Origin: CAZJWR01 sp964549765
GTDB lineage: Bacteria; Zixibacteria; MSB-5A5; GN15; JAAZOE01
Direction of reading: 5' to 3'
Length of the DNA stretch: 12,865 nt
NCBI GenBank assembly: GCA_964549765.1
Contig: CAZJWR010000087.1
Location: 1 to 12,865 of the forward strand
Made by a program: the position numbers and the translations under genes. The notes under the pieces were generated by a model. That model saw nothing but the letters and a program-made list of their open reading frames with translations, was not told where the DNA came from and ran no database searches. Shown in pieces: positions 1 to 6,768 of the stretch. Position 1 is the first letter of the stretch. Every line of letters begins with the position of its first letter.

Positions 1-69
1 GGCCAAAGGGAACAGACTGTAAATCTGTCGGCGAAGCCTTCGGAGGTTCGAATCCTCCCCCCTCCACCA
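1..69 (+). tRNA. tRNA-Tyr (GTA), 5' end cut off by the window edge
   Basis: This is the 3' portion of a class II tRNA. The anticodon stem ACAGA/TCTGT (12-16 and 24-28) encloses the loop CTGTAAA with anticodon GTA at 19-21, which reads Tyr codons. A long variable arm with a GGC/GCC stem follows. The T arm is GGAGG-TTCGAAT-CCTCC (42-58), the 3' acceptor strand is CCCCTCC (59-65), the discriminator is A66, and CCA is encoded at 67-69. The acceptor 5' strand and most of the D arm lie outside the window. Confidence 0.96.
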
Positions 70-77
70 TATTTCAG

Positions 78-99
78 GCCCCGCACGCGGGGCTTTTTT
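78..99 (+). terminator. Intrinsic terminator after tRNA-Tyr
   Basis: GCCCCG (78-83) pairs perfectly with CGGGGC (88-93) around a four-base CACG loop and is followed directly by six T residues (94-99). The position, eight bases after the encoded CCA, fits termination of the tRNA transcript. Confidence 0.93.
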
Positions 100-190
100 C
101 TCGCCCTGACGCCGGGTAGCGGATCGAAAATCCCGGCTCACTAATTCATCGTCCAGTGTAGAAAGCCGTCCTCTTGCCGGGAAATTTGCG

Positions 191-196
191 TATATT
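191..196 (+). promoter_or_regulatory. Candidate -10 element (TATATT) for the larA-like gene
   Basis: TATATT lies within CGTATATTC, 28 bases before the preferred start codon at 225. No convincing -35 hexamer is visible at 16-18 bp upstream. The call rests mainly on recurrence: CGTATAT is also found upstream of the S9 peptidase, SDR and EmrA genes. Confidence 0.35.
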
Positions 197-211
197 CCCG
201 AAATCTGTCAT

Positions 212-216
212 GGAGG
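212..216 (+). promoter_or_regulatory. Shine-Dalgarno GGAGG that fixes the larA-like start
   Basis: GGAGG is separated by 8 nt from the ATG at 225. This supports that start over the in-frame ATG at 210 and the TTG at 174, neither of which has comparable SD spacing. Confidence 0.75.
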
Positions 217-224
217 TTGCCGTC

Positions 225-1502
225 ATGTCCGATCATGTCCATTTACCGTATGGCCGAAGTTTCGTCGAGGCGGATATGTCCGCTTGCGAAGGCCGGTATA
301 CGGTTTTGAAAAGGGATGACGGCGAATCTCTGCCGGAAATTTCGCGCGAGGACCTTTCTCGATCATTTGATAATCCAATAGATTCTCCTCCTCTCCGAAA
401 TCTCATATCTCCTGATGATGACCTTTGCATCGTGACCGGCGACGGCACTCGTCCTTCACTGCCGATGCGATTCATGCTTCATGCCGCACTCGATTATCTG
501 GAGCGGACACCGGAGAAGACCGTAATTGTTACCGGCTCGGGCAGCCATCGGCCGCATACCCGCGAGGAGTTGCAGGAGATATTCTGCGCGAAAATATTGG
601 ATAATTTCACGGTTGTCTGCCATGACAGCCGGGCGGACGATTTATTGGAAGTGGGCAGGCTTTCAGACAGCCATTCGATCAAGATGAATCGCCGTTACGT
701 TACAGCCCAAAAAAAGATCGTGCTCGGATGTATCGAGCCGCACTTCTTCACCGGTTTCAGCGGCGGGCCCAAGGGCATCGCGCCGGCGCTGTGCGATATC
801 GAAACCATCCGGCGGCTGCATTCATTTGAGATCATCGCCGATCCGGGATCGAGATACGGCAATATAGACAAAAATCCGGGCCTGGATATCGTGCGCGAAG
901 CCGCCGCCGCCGCGCCGCCCGATTTTCTCGTCAACGTTGTGCTCAATCAGGGGAAAAAGTCCGTCGCCGTGGTCGCCGGCGATTATCTGGCCGCTCATGC
1001 TGAGGGGATACGTCTGAGCCTGAATCATTCGGCACTGCCCGTGTCGCGACGGTGGCCGATTGTGATCACGACCAATGGAGGGCATCCATTCGATCAAAAC
1101 CTGTATCAGACGGTCAAGGGTATTGGCGCTGCCTTCAATATCGTCGAACGGGGCGGGACTATCATCGTTGTCTCGGAATGCGCGCGCGGCGTCCCGGACG
1201 GATCGGCGTTCGAGCGGATGCTGGCGTCGGCCGGTTCGGCGGGGGACATCCTGCCCCGGCTAACTGGGGATTTGCGGGACGAAGACGACCGCTGGCAGGT
1301 GCAGCGGTTGTGCCAATATCTTACGACGTGCCGGGTGATTTTGGTTTCGTCGCTGGACGAAACGACAACCCGGCGATGCCTGTTCGATTACGCCGCGACG
1401 GTCGATGAAGCGTTATGCATGGCCGTGGCTGACCAGCCGGCCGACGTCGATATGGCGGTACTTACCCATGGGCCACTCACGATTCCAGCGCTCCATGAAT
1501 GA
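225..1502 (+). CDS. larA: LarA-family nickel-dependent 2-hydroxyacid (lactate) racemase/epimerase homologue
   Basis: This is a 425-residue protein, about the length of Lactobacillus plantarum LarA. Family knowledge: LarA interconverts L- and D-lactate with a nickel-pincer nucleotide covalently attached to a lysine, and homologues act on other 2-hydroxyacids. Visible features, numbered from the ATG at 225: GDGTRP (D73, R76); GSHRPHTREEL with H108; the block EPHFFTGFSGGPKG with H173 and K183; and H199 sixteen residues after K183. The H-10-K-16-H spacing matches the H174/K184/H200 set of LarA, so cofactor attachment, nickel ligation and catalysis all look possible. I chose the start at 225 for its GGAGG SD; the frame stays open upstream to a TTG at 174. 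No larB, larC or larE cofactor-maturation genes lie in the window, so the cofactor would have to be made elsewhere. The stop codon overlaps the start of the following MATE gene, implying a shared transcript. The true substrate cannot be told from sequence. Confidence 0.85.
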   Translation: MSDHVHLPYGRSFVEADMSACEGRYTVLKRDDGESLPEISREDLSRSFDNPIDSPPLRNLISPDDDLCIVTGDGTRPSLPMRFMLHAALDYLERTPEKTVIVTGSGSHRPHTREELQEIFCAKILDNFTVVCHDSRADDLLEVGRLSDSHSIKMNRRYVTAQKKIVLGCIEPHFFTGFSGGPKGIAPALCDIETIRRLHSFEIIADPGSRYGNIDKNPGLDIVREAAAAAPPDFLVNVVLNQGKKSVAVVAGDYLAAHAEGIRLSLNHSALPVSRRWPIVITTNGGHPFDQNLYQTVKGIGAAFNIVERGGTIIVVSECARGVPDGSAFERMLASAGSAGDILPRLTGDLRDEDDRWQVQRLCQYLTTCRVILVSSLDETTTRRCLFDYAATVDEALCMAVADQPADVDMAVLTHGPLTIPALHE

Positions 1503-2898
1503 CGATCCGAACATATCCCGAAACGATACCGCAAAGACCGTGAAGGCGAAAACGCCGCGCGATCATACGGAGGGGTCGATTATTCGGTCCATCCTGGCCA
1601 TGGGGCTGCCGTCGATGATCGGTTTCGGCATGGGGAATATCTATGACCTGATCGATATGTACTGGTTGTCGCGTCTGGGGCCGGAACCGGTGGCGGCGAT
1701 TACCATCCTCGGCCCCATGCTCTGGGTTATTTCGTCGGCCAACACCATCGTCGGCACCGGCTCGGTGGCGATAATTTCGCGGCGATACGGCGAAAAAAAA
1801 CCGATTGAAACCGAGCAGGCCATCAAGGAAACAATTCTGCTTAAATGGATCGCGGCCTTATTCTTTGGATTTCTCGGTTATATTTTCGCGCCGGTTATCC
1901 TGAAATTGCTGGGAGCGAGAGACCAGGTTCTCGATATCGGTGTAACCTATGGCCGAATAATCTTTGTCGGCCTGGGATTCAACTTTGCCACTTACTCAAT
2001 CTTCACGGCGCTCCGGGGCGTGGCCAACCCGGTCAGAGCGATGATTCTCATGATTTCATTAAACGTCCTCAATATGGGTCTTGATCCGCTTTTGATATTT
2101 GGCGTCTGGATATTTCCCAAAATGGGCGTTTCGGGAGCGGCGCTGGCGTCGGTGATATCGTACGCGGTGGCGTTCATAACCGGCTTGATCATTTTCTACA
2201 CGGGCGGCGCCAATGTACGGTTGCGAATCCGGAGTGGGCTGCCGATCCGCTGGATCACCATGGCGCGGATTCTCAAGATCGGTGTACCGGCTGCTATCGG
2301 CGATATGTCGTTTTCGTCGGCGCGATTGGTCATTATGCCGATGATTGCCGTGTTCGGTACCGGCGTCGTCGCTGCCTACGGGATCAGTCAGCGGGTGTCG
2401 GCACTGGGGATTATGCTCCTGGTCGGGATCGGGCTGGGCCTGTCGGCGCTGATCGGCCACAATATGGGAGCCGATAAAATCGAACGGGCTCGGCAGACCG
2501 CCCGGCAGGCATTGCTTCTGACGACCGGTATCATGACCGGAATGGGGCTGATCGTTTTTGTTTTCGCCGGTGCGGTCATGAATATATTCTTCAGCGAGCC
2601 CGATATTATTGCGAACGGGATTGCGGTTCTGCGGATCTTGGCCGTCGGATTCCCCTTCCTGGGCATATTTTTCACGATCAGCAATGTTTACACGGGCGTC
2701 GGCGAAAACCGCCCGCCTATGGTGGTCAATATTATCCATGCCTGGGCGCTTGAGGTGCCGGCCATCTATATCACGACCCAGATACTGGGGTTCAACCAAA
2801 TCGCCGTGTGGTGGTCGATTACCGGCGCGACCATCGTCAGCATGCTGGCATTTTACTGGTATTTCCGGAAGGGGACATGGCTGCACGTTAAAGTGTGA
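1495..2898 (+). CDS. MATE-family multidrug/solute exporter
   Basis: This is a 467-residue inner-membrane protein with about twelve hydrophobic segments and two-fold internal similarity, as expected for MATE (MatE) transporters, which export organic cations or other solutes in exchange for Na+ or H+. The first half starts with LAMGLPSMIGFGMGNIYDLI, typical of helix 1 in the family, followed by VAAITILGP and a SRRYGE cytoplasmic loop. The second half restarts near residue 260 with ILKIGVPAAIGDMSFS and contains GQRVSA-like and IGHNMGA segments. The reading frame is open upstream to 1405, but that extension (residues rich in W, R and P) lies inside the preceding gene and looks like out-of-frame translation. 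The ATG at 1495 overlaps the larA-like stop by 8 nt and gives a normal family length. There is no strong SD, which fits translational coupling. An ATG at 1468 is an alternative. The exported substrate is unknown; the coupling hints at a 2-hydroxyacid-related compound, but this is inference. Confidence 0.88.
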   Translation: MNDDPNISRNDTAKTVKAKTPRDHTEGSIIRSILAMGLPSMIGFGMGNIYDLIDMYWLSRLGPEPVAAITILGPMLWVISSANTIVGTGSVAIISRRYGEKKPIETEQAIKETILLKWIAALFFGFLGYIFAPVILKLLGARDQVLDIGVTYGRIIFVGLGFNFATYSIFTALRGVANPVRAMILMISLNVLNMGLDPLLIFGVWIFPKMGVSGAALASVISYAVAFITGLIIFYTGGANVRLRIRSGLPIRWITMARILKIGVPAAIGDMSFSSARLVIMPMIAVFGTGVVAAYGISQRVSALGIMLLVGIGLGLSALIGHNMGADKIERARQTARQALLLTTGIMTGMGLIVFVFAGAVMNIFFSEPDIIANGIAVLRILAVGFPFLGIFFTISNVYTGVGENRPPMVVNIIHAWALEVPAIYITTQILGFNQIAVWWSITGATIVSMLAFYWYFRKGTWLHVKV

Positions 2899-2907
2899 TT
2901 TGTCGTA

Positions 2908-2913
2908 TATAAT
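2908..2913 (+). promoter_or_regulatory. Candidate -10 element (TATAAT) for the S9 peptidase gene
   Basis: A perfect TATAAT lies just after the MATE stop, in the context CGTATATAATGCG, 27 bases before the start codon. The region about 17 bp upstream (ACGTTA) is a poor -35. If used, the leader would be only about 20 nt. Confidence 0.4.
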
Positions 2914-2940
2914 GCGAATCGCAAAACCGGAGGGATACAG

Positions 2941-4965
2941 ATGAAAGTTTTCACGAAAGTATTATTGACCGGTATGCTTCTATCTTCATCGTTATGGGCT
3001 CGCCCCATTACCTTTGATGATCTGTATAGCATACCAAGCTACGATGATGTCCAGATTTCCCCCGACGGCAAAAGCATTTTGTTCGCGCTGTCGATCCCCG
3101 ATATCAAGGACAATACGTCATTCTCCCAGCTTTTCATCATGGACGCCTCCGGCGGCGAGCCCCGGCAATTGACCTCCGGCGATTCCGACAACTGGCAGCC
3201 GCGATGGTCGCCTGATGGGGAAACGATATATTTCCTGTCCAACCGCGAGGAATCGGATCAGATTTGGGCACTGCCTCTGGACGGCGACGGTCCGCGCCAG
3301 ATAACGACATCGCCGACGGCCATTGAGGATTTCGAATGTTATGCGGAAAAACCGAATCTTGTCTATGTCGCGCGCACTTATCCTGATTGCCATACCGATT
3401 CCTGCATACAATCGCGGCTCACCGAAGAGACCGATAATCCGATCAAGGCAAGATTATACGATGAACTGCTCTTCCGACATTACAGTCGATGGAATGACGG
3501 CCGGGTGAATCGCCTGTACGCGATCAATCGAGATGATGGCAACGCTTATGAAATCTATTCCGGCCCGTACGACGCTCCTACTGTGTTGCTGGGCGGCGGA
3601 CGGGATTATGACGTCTCACCCGACGGTACGGAGATGGTTTTTTCGATGACTACTGACTCGACCCCCGCCATATGGCCCAATATCGACCTGTTCCGGATTG
3701 TCCTGCCTGCGGAAAAGTCGGTACGTTTGACCGATTATCCGGGTCTGGAGGTTTCTCCGCGGTTTTCTCCGGATGGGCATTATCTGGCCTATCTGGTGAC
3801 AGCCCGCGCTGGCTATGAGTCCGATCAGGGTGACCTGATCGTGATGGATCGACGAAACGGCGAACGCCGGAATTTGACTGAGTCGTTCGATAGATCGATC
3901 GATGAGTATATTTGGTCGCCAGACGGGCAGTTCATCTATCTTACCGCCATCGATGCGGGATTCAGCAAAGTCTGGCGGATCGCTGTTTCCGATGGTTCCC
4001 TTGAACTTATCTTGGACGACGCCGTGTACAGCGATATTCGCGTCTCACCGGATGGCACATTTCTCCTATTGGCCCGGTCTTTGTCCGATCAGCCCTATGA
4101 ATTGTACCGGTATGATCTTATGGACGAAGAGTTGGCTCGGTTGACATTTCTGACTGATTCCATCGTGAAGGACCTCGATCTTGTCCGCCCCCAGAAATTC
4201 TGGTTCACCGGTTCGTTCGGCGATTCCATACATGGTTTTCTTACCTTGCCGCCGGATTTCGATGCATCGAAAGTCTATCCGTTGGCGCTATTAATCCACG
4301 GCGGTCCGCAGTGGTGCTGGCTGGGGGATTTCAACTACTACGGATGGAACACGCAATTGACGGCGGCACAGGGATATGTCGTTGCCCAGATCGATCCGCA
4401 CGGCAGCGTTGGCTACGGTCTCGCGTTCAAGGAATACGTGTCGGGGCATTGGGGCGAAGGCGACTACGAAGACCTCATGAAGGGCGTTGATTACCTGCTG
4501 GAAACATATCCGTTCATCGATTCCACCCGCATGGCGGCGCTGGGCCGTTCCTACGGGGGGTTCATGACCAACTGGATATGCGGGCATACGAGTCGGTTCC
4601 GTTGCCTGATCACCGTCGACGGCCCCTACGATCAGGTCAGCGAGTACGGTTCGACCGACGAACTTTGGTTTCCTGAATGGGAATTCAAGGGCACGCCGTA
4701 TGACAATTGGGATGAATACGTGCGGGCATCGCCGGTGCGGTATGCAGCCAATTTTAAGACGCCGACGATGATCTTACATGGCGGGCATGATTACCGGGTC
4801 GATCCGAGCGAAGGCCTGCAGATGTTCACCGCGCTTCGGCGGCTGGGAGTGCCGGCGGAGCTTGTTTATTTCCCCGATCAGGGGCACAGCGTGCACGGGA
4901 TACGCAACTCGCGCTATGTCTATGAGAAGCAGCTCGCATGGCTGAAACGATGGCTGAATCCCTGA
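2941..4965 (+). CDS. Secreted S9-family (prolyl oligopeptidase/DPP-type) serine peptidase
   Basis: This is a 674-residue alpha/beta-hydrolase peptidase with an N-terminal beta-propeller. Residues 1-20 form a signal peptide (Lys2/Lys6, hydrophobic stretch, probable cleavage after LWA), so it acts in the periplasm or outside the cell. PD40 propeller motifs of the SPDG type recur at about residues 40, 90, 226, 276, 326 and 369. The C-terminal catalytic domain (about 420-674) carries GRSYGG with nucleophile Ser537, HGGHDYRV with Asp617, and DQGHS with His649, so the triad is complete. The family removes dipeptides or cleaves short peptides, often after proline or alanine, and the domain layout is closest to S9C/DPP5-like enzymes. 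The start is supported by GGAGGG at 2929-2934, six bases before ATG. A Cys150/Cys155 pair in an inserted segment could form a disulphide after export. It appears to be transcribed separately from the genes on either side; a role in peptide scavenging is inferred. Confidence 0.93.
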   Translation: MKVFTKVLLTGMLLSSSLWARPITFDDLYSIPSYDDVQISPDGKSILFALSIPDIKDNTSFSQLFIMDASGGEPRQLTSGDSDNWQPRWSPDGETIYFLSNREESDQIWALPLDGDGPRQITTSPTAIEDFECYAEKPNLVYVARTYPDCHTDSCIQSRLTEETDNPIKARLYDELLFRHYSRWNDGRVNRLYAINRDDGNAYEIYSGPYDAPTVLLGGGRDYDVSPDGTEMVFSMTTDSTPAIWPNIDLFRIVLPAEKSVRLTDYPGLEVSPRFSPDGHYLAYLVTARAGYESDQGDLIVMDRRNGERRNLTESFDRSIDEYIWSPDGQFIYLTAIDAGFSKVWRIAVSDGSLELILDDAVYSDIRVSPDGTFLLLARSLSDQPYELYRYDLMDEELARLTFLTDSIVKDLDLVRPQKFWFTGSFGDSIHGFLTLPPDFDASKVYPLALLIHGGPQWCWLGDFNYYGWNTQLTAAQGYVVAQIDPHGSVGYGLAFKEYVSGHWGEGDYEDLMKGVDYLLETYPFIDSTRMAALGRSYGGFMTNWICGHTSRFRCLITVDGPYDQVSEYGSTDELWFPEWEFKGTPYDNWDEYVRASPVRYAANFKTPTMILHGGHDYRVDPSEGLQMFTALRRLGVPAELVYFPDQGHSVHGIRNSRYVYEKQLAWLKRWLNP

Positions 4966-4997
4966 GCGGCTACAAAATGCAGCCCTATTTATGCGTA

Positions 4998-5003
4998 TAT
5001 ACT
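4998..5003 (+). promoter_or_regulatory. Candidate -10 element (TATACT) before the SDR gene
   Basis: TATACT sits in CGTATATACT within an AT-rich gap, 51 bases before the start codon. A second AT-rich possibility, TAAAAT, lies at 5013-5018. No clear -35 is visible for either. Confidence 0.3.
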
Positions 5004-5054
5004 GAGTGATTGTAAAATAATGAATGTAGTGTGAGACGATATGGGAGCATTTAT

Positions 5055-5810
5055 ATGATCAGTATGAAAGGCAAGACAGCGCTGATAACCGGTGGATCGC
5101 GGGGGATCGGGCGGGCCGTAACGCTGATGTTTGCGCGGGCCGGCGGCGATGTGGCCTTTACTTTCCATAAGGACGACAAAAGCGCGGCCGAGGTACGGCA
5201 GGCGGCGGAGAAATTCGGCGTAAAGGCGAAAGAATACCGGGTCGACGTCGCCGATAAGAGCCAGGTCGATAATGTGGTAAAGCAAGCGATAAAAGATTTC
5301 GGACAGATCGATATTCTGGTCAACAACGCGGGGATATGGATAAAGAATCCGATCGATGAAATGACCGAGGAGCGGCTGCAGGAAACCATCAACGTCAATC
5401 TGCTGGGGAGTTTCCATACCATCATGGCGGTCGTGCCGCACATGAAGCAGCGGCGGTCGGGGGTGATAATAAATATTTCGTCGACGGCGGGGCAGCGGGG
5501 CGAGGCACATCATTCGCCGTACGGGGCGACCAAGGCGGCGGTCATCGGCCTGACGAAATCGCTGGCGACCGAATTGGTCGATTTCAATATCCGGGTCAAT
5601 TGCGTCGCGCCGGGATGGGCGGAAACCGACATGAGCCGTCCGTCGCTGGTCGGCGAAGAGAAGAATGAGGTGCTGTCGAAGATTCCCATGAATCGAGTTG
5701 CCAACCCTGACGAAATGGCCGGGCCGATACTCTTCATGGCGTCGGAACTGGCGACGTTCATCACCGGCGAAGTCCTTAATGTCAACGGCGGCGCCGTGCT
5801 GTGCGGGTAA
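5055..5810 (+). CDS. Short-chain dehydrogenase/reductase, FabG-like
   Basis: This is a 251-residue classical SDR with a single Rossmann fold and a built-in active site, probably cytosolic. It has TGGSRGIG (residues 12-19) for the nicotinamide cofactor, NNAG (90-93), Asn114, ISST with catalytic Ser143, and YGATK with Tyr156 and Lys160. The Ser-to-Tyr spacing of 13 matches FabG. The C-terminus has the usual FITGEVLNVNGG segment. The family reduces 3-oxoacyl-ACP, sugars, steroids and other carbonyls, and sequence alone does not pick a substrate. It is not next to fatty-acid synthesis genes, so a housekeeping FabG role is not supported by context. I chose ATG 5055 because GGGAG (5043-5047) sits 7 nt upstream. 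The frame stays open to a GTG at 5031, and an ATG at 5064 is also possible. It appears monocistronic. Confidence 0.92.
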   Translation: MISMKGKTALITGGSRGIGRAVTLMFARAGGDVAFTFHKDDKSAAEVRQAAEKFGVKAKEYRVDVADKSQVDNVVKQAIKDFGQIDILVNNAGIWIKNPIDEMTEERLQETINVNLLGSFHTIMAVVPHMKQRRSGVIINISSTAGQRGEAHHSPYGATKAAVIGLTKSLATELVDFNIRVNCVAPGWAETDMSRPSLVGEEKNEVLSKIPMNRVANPDEMAGPILFMASELATFITGEVLNVNGGAVLCG

Positions 5811-5850
5811 GGTTCCATTACGATCAAATGCAATTGATGCTTCATTGGCG

Positions 5851-5877
5851 TTGATATGGAAGAGAGAACGGTATAGT
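5851..5877 (+). promoter_or_regulatory. Weak candidate promoter (TTGATA-15-TATAGT) for the AsmA-like gene
   Basis: TTGATA (5851-5856) and TATAGT (5872-5877) resemble sigma-70 hexamers, but the 15-bp spacer is short. The -10-like element ends 20 bases before the start codon. Upstream, 5811-5850 shows no terminator for the SDR gene. Confidence 0.3.
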
Positions 5878-5897
5878 TTTCGGAAAGGGCGAACGCG

Positions 5898-6650
5898 ATG
5901 CTGAAAAAGATTATCATGTGGGGGCTGTTTATCGTCATCATCGGGCTCATAATCGCCTATTTCGGGCGTAACTGGCTGGTGGAACGGGCAGTCGAAGCCG
6001 GGGGGGAATATGCCGTCGGGACCAAGACGGTTCTTGGTTCGGCCGAGGTCAGTCTGCGCGGAGGAAGACTCGATCTCAATGATCTGGAAGTACGCAATCC
6101 AACTGGTTTTGAAGGCGGTGATCTGCTGGATATCAAATTCGGACGGGTCGTGGTGGATGCCGGATCGATATTCGGTCATGAAGTCGTGGTCGATACGCTG
6201 TTGCTGGATGGGATCAAGGTCAGTTTGACACAGGTCGACAACAAAGGGAATTTTCTGGTCGTTCTTGATCACATCAAGGGCCTCGATATGGGATCATCCG
6301 ATGAAGACAGCAAAAAGATCAAAATCACGCACGTCTCGGTACAGAATATCTCCGTCGAAGGATCGCTGACGCTGCTTGGCAAAAGACAGTATAAAAAATC
6401 GTTCAATGTAGATGGCTTTGCCATGCAGAACGTGGGCGGCGCAGACGGATCGTCGCTCCGGCAGATTATCGCTCTCGTCGTGAAGGAGATATTGTCGAAA
6501 ACGGCGGCGGCCGGGAGCGGGCAATTATCGGGCAAGCTGGGCGAGAGCCTTAGCCAGGCCAAGAACAATGTTCTGAAACAGGCGGACTCCCAGATTAAAA
6601 ACAAGATCGAGGATTTGGGCAAGAAATTAATCGGCGGCGATAACAAATGA
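5898..6650 (+). CDS. Small membrane-anchored AsmA-like protein, function unknown
   Basis: This is a 250-residue protein with one N-terminal membrane helix (about residues 5-22, preceded by two lysines), so the rest is probably periplasmic. Residues about 45-125 are beta-rich and resemble the repeating unit of AsmA-like proteins: a GSAEVSLRGGRLDLNDLEVR segment, then NPTGF, and a hydrophobic VVVDAGSIFGHEVVVDTLLL stretch followed by DGIKVSL. AsmA-family proteins are many hundreds of residues long and act in envelope lipid or outer-membrane homeostasis; this one holds at most one or two units. Residues about 135-180 add another beta segment. The C-terminus (185-250) is helical, amphipathic and Lys-rich. 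The SD is modest (AAAGGG, 8 nt before ATG). The 118-base gap to emrA makes co-transcription possible but unproven. I do not assign a specific function. Confidence 0.75.
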   Translation: MLKKIIMWGLFIVIIGLIIAYFGRNWLVERAVEAGGEYAVGTKTVLGSAEVSLRGGRLDLNDLEVRNPTGFEGGDLLDIKFGRVVVDAGSIFGHEVVVDTLLLDGIKVSLTQVDNKGNFLVVLDHIKGLDMGSSDEDSKKIKITHVSVQNISVEGSLTLLGKRQYKKSFNVDGFAMQNVGGADGSSLRQIIALVVKEILSKTAAAGSGQLSGKLGESLSQAKNNVLKQADSQIKNKIEDLGKKLIGGDNK

Positions 6651-6715
6651 GCGGACTTACGGTGCCCCGTTCACGACGCGGTTGAATTGGCGCATTGGGA
6701 ACGGAAATGTCCACG

Positions 6716-6721
6716 TATATT
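6716..6721 (+). promoter_or_regulatory. Candidate -10 element (TATATT) for the efflux operon
   Basis: TATATT within CGTATATTCTC lies 47 bases before the emrA-like start. TTGGGA at 6695-6700 could be a weak -35 with a short 15-bp spacer. The rest of the gap (6651-6768) contains only a loose inverted repeat, CCGTTC/GAACGG (6667-6672 and 6699-6704), without a T-run. Confidence 0.33.
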
Positions 6722-6768
6722 CTCAAGAGTCTGCCGGGATAGAGTTTGGATTTAGATGAGGGAAAAGC

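Noticed and set aside
174..224. TTG-initiated N-terminal extension of the larA-like gene
   Set aside because: It lacks an SD, adds 17 residues not expected for the family, and would place the candidate -10 element inside the coding region. ATG 225 has GGAGG at 8 nt.
1405..1494. Thirty-residue N-terminal extension of the MATE protein
   Set aside because: It lies wholly inside the larA-like gene in another frame, and its composition (W, R, P, S) looks like out-of-frame translation.
2059..2886. 275-codon open frame on the minus strand opposite the MATE gene
   Set aside because: It is a low-complexity, highly charged product with no domain, the mirror of a hydrophobic protein on the other strand.
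4968..4984. Possible terminator after the S9 peptidase (GGCT/AGCC)
   Set aside because: It has only a 4-bp stem with a nine-base loop and no T-run.
4989..6272. 427-codon open frame on the minus strand across the SDR and AsmA-like genes
   Set aside because: It spans two well-supported + strand genes and the gap between them, its product is rich in R, D, H and P with no recognisable domain, and GC-biased codons on the other strand explain it.
6667..6704. Inverted repeat CCGTTC/GAACGG before the efflux operon as a regulator site or riboswitch
   Set aside because: The half-sites are 26 bases apart, the stem is short, and nothing matches a known riboswitch class. It is kept only as a note in the promoter entry.
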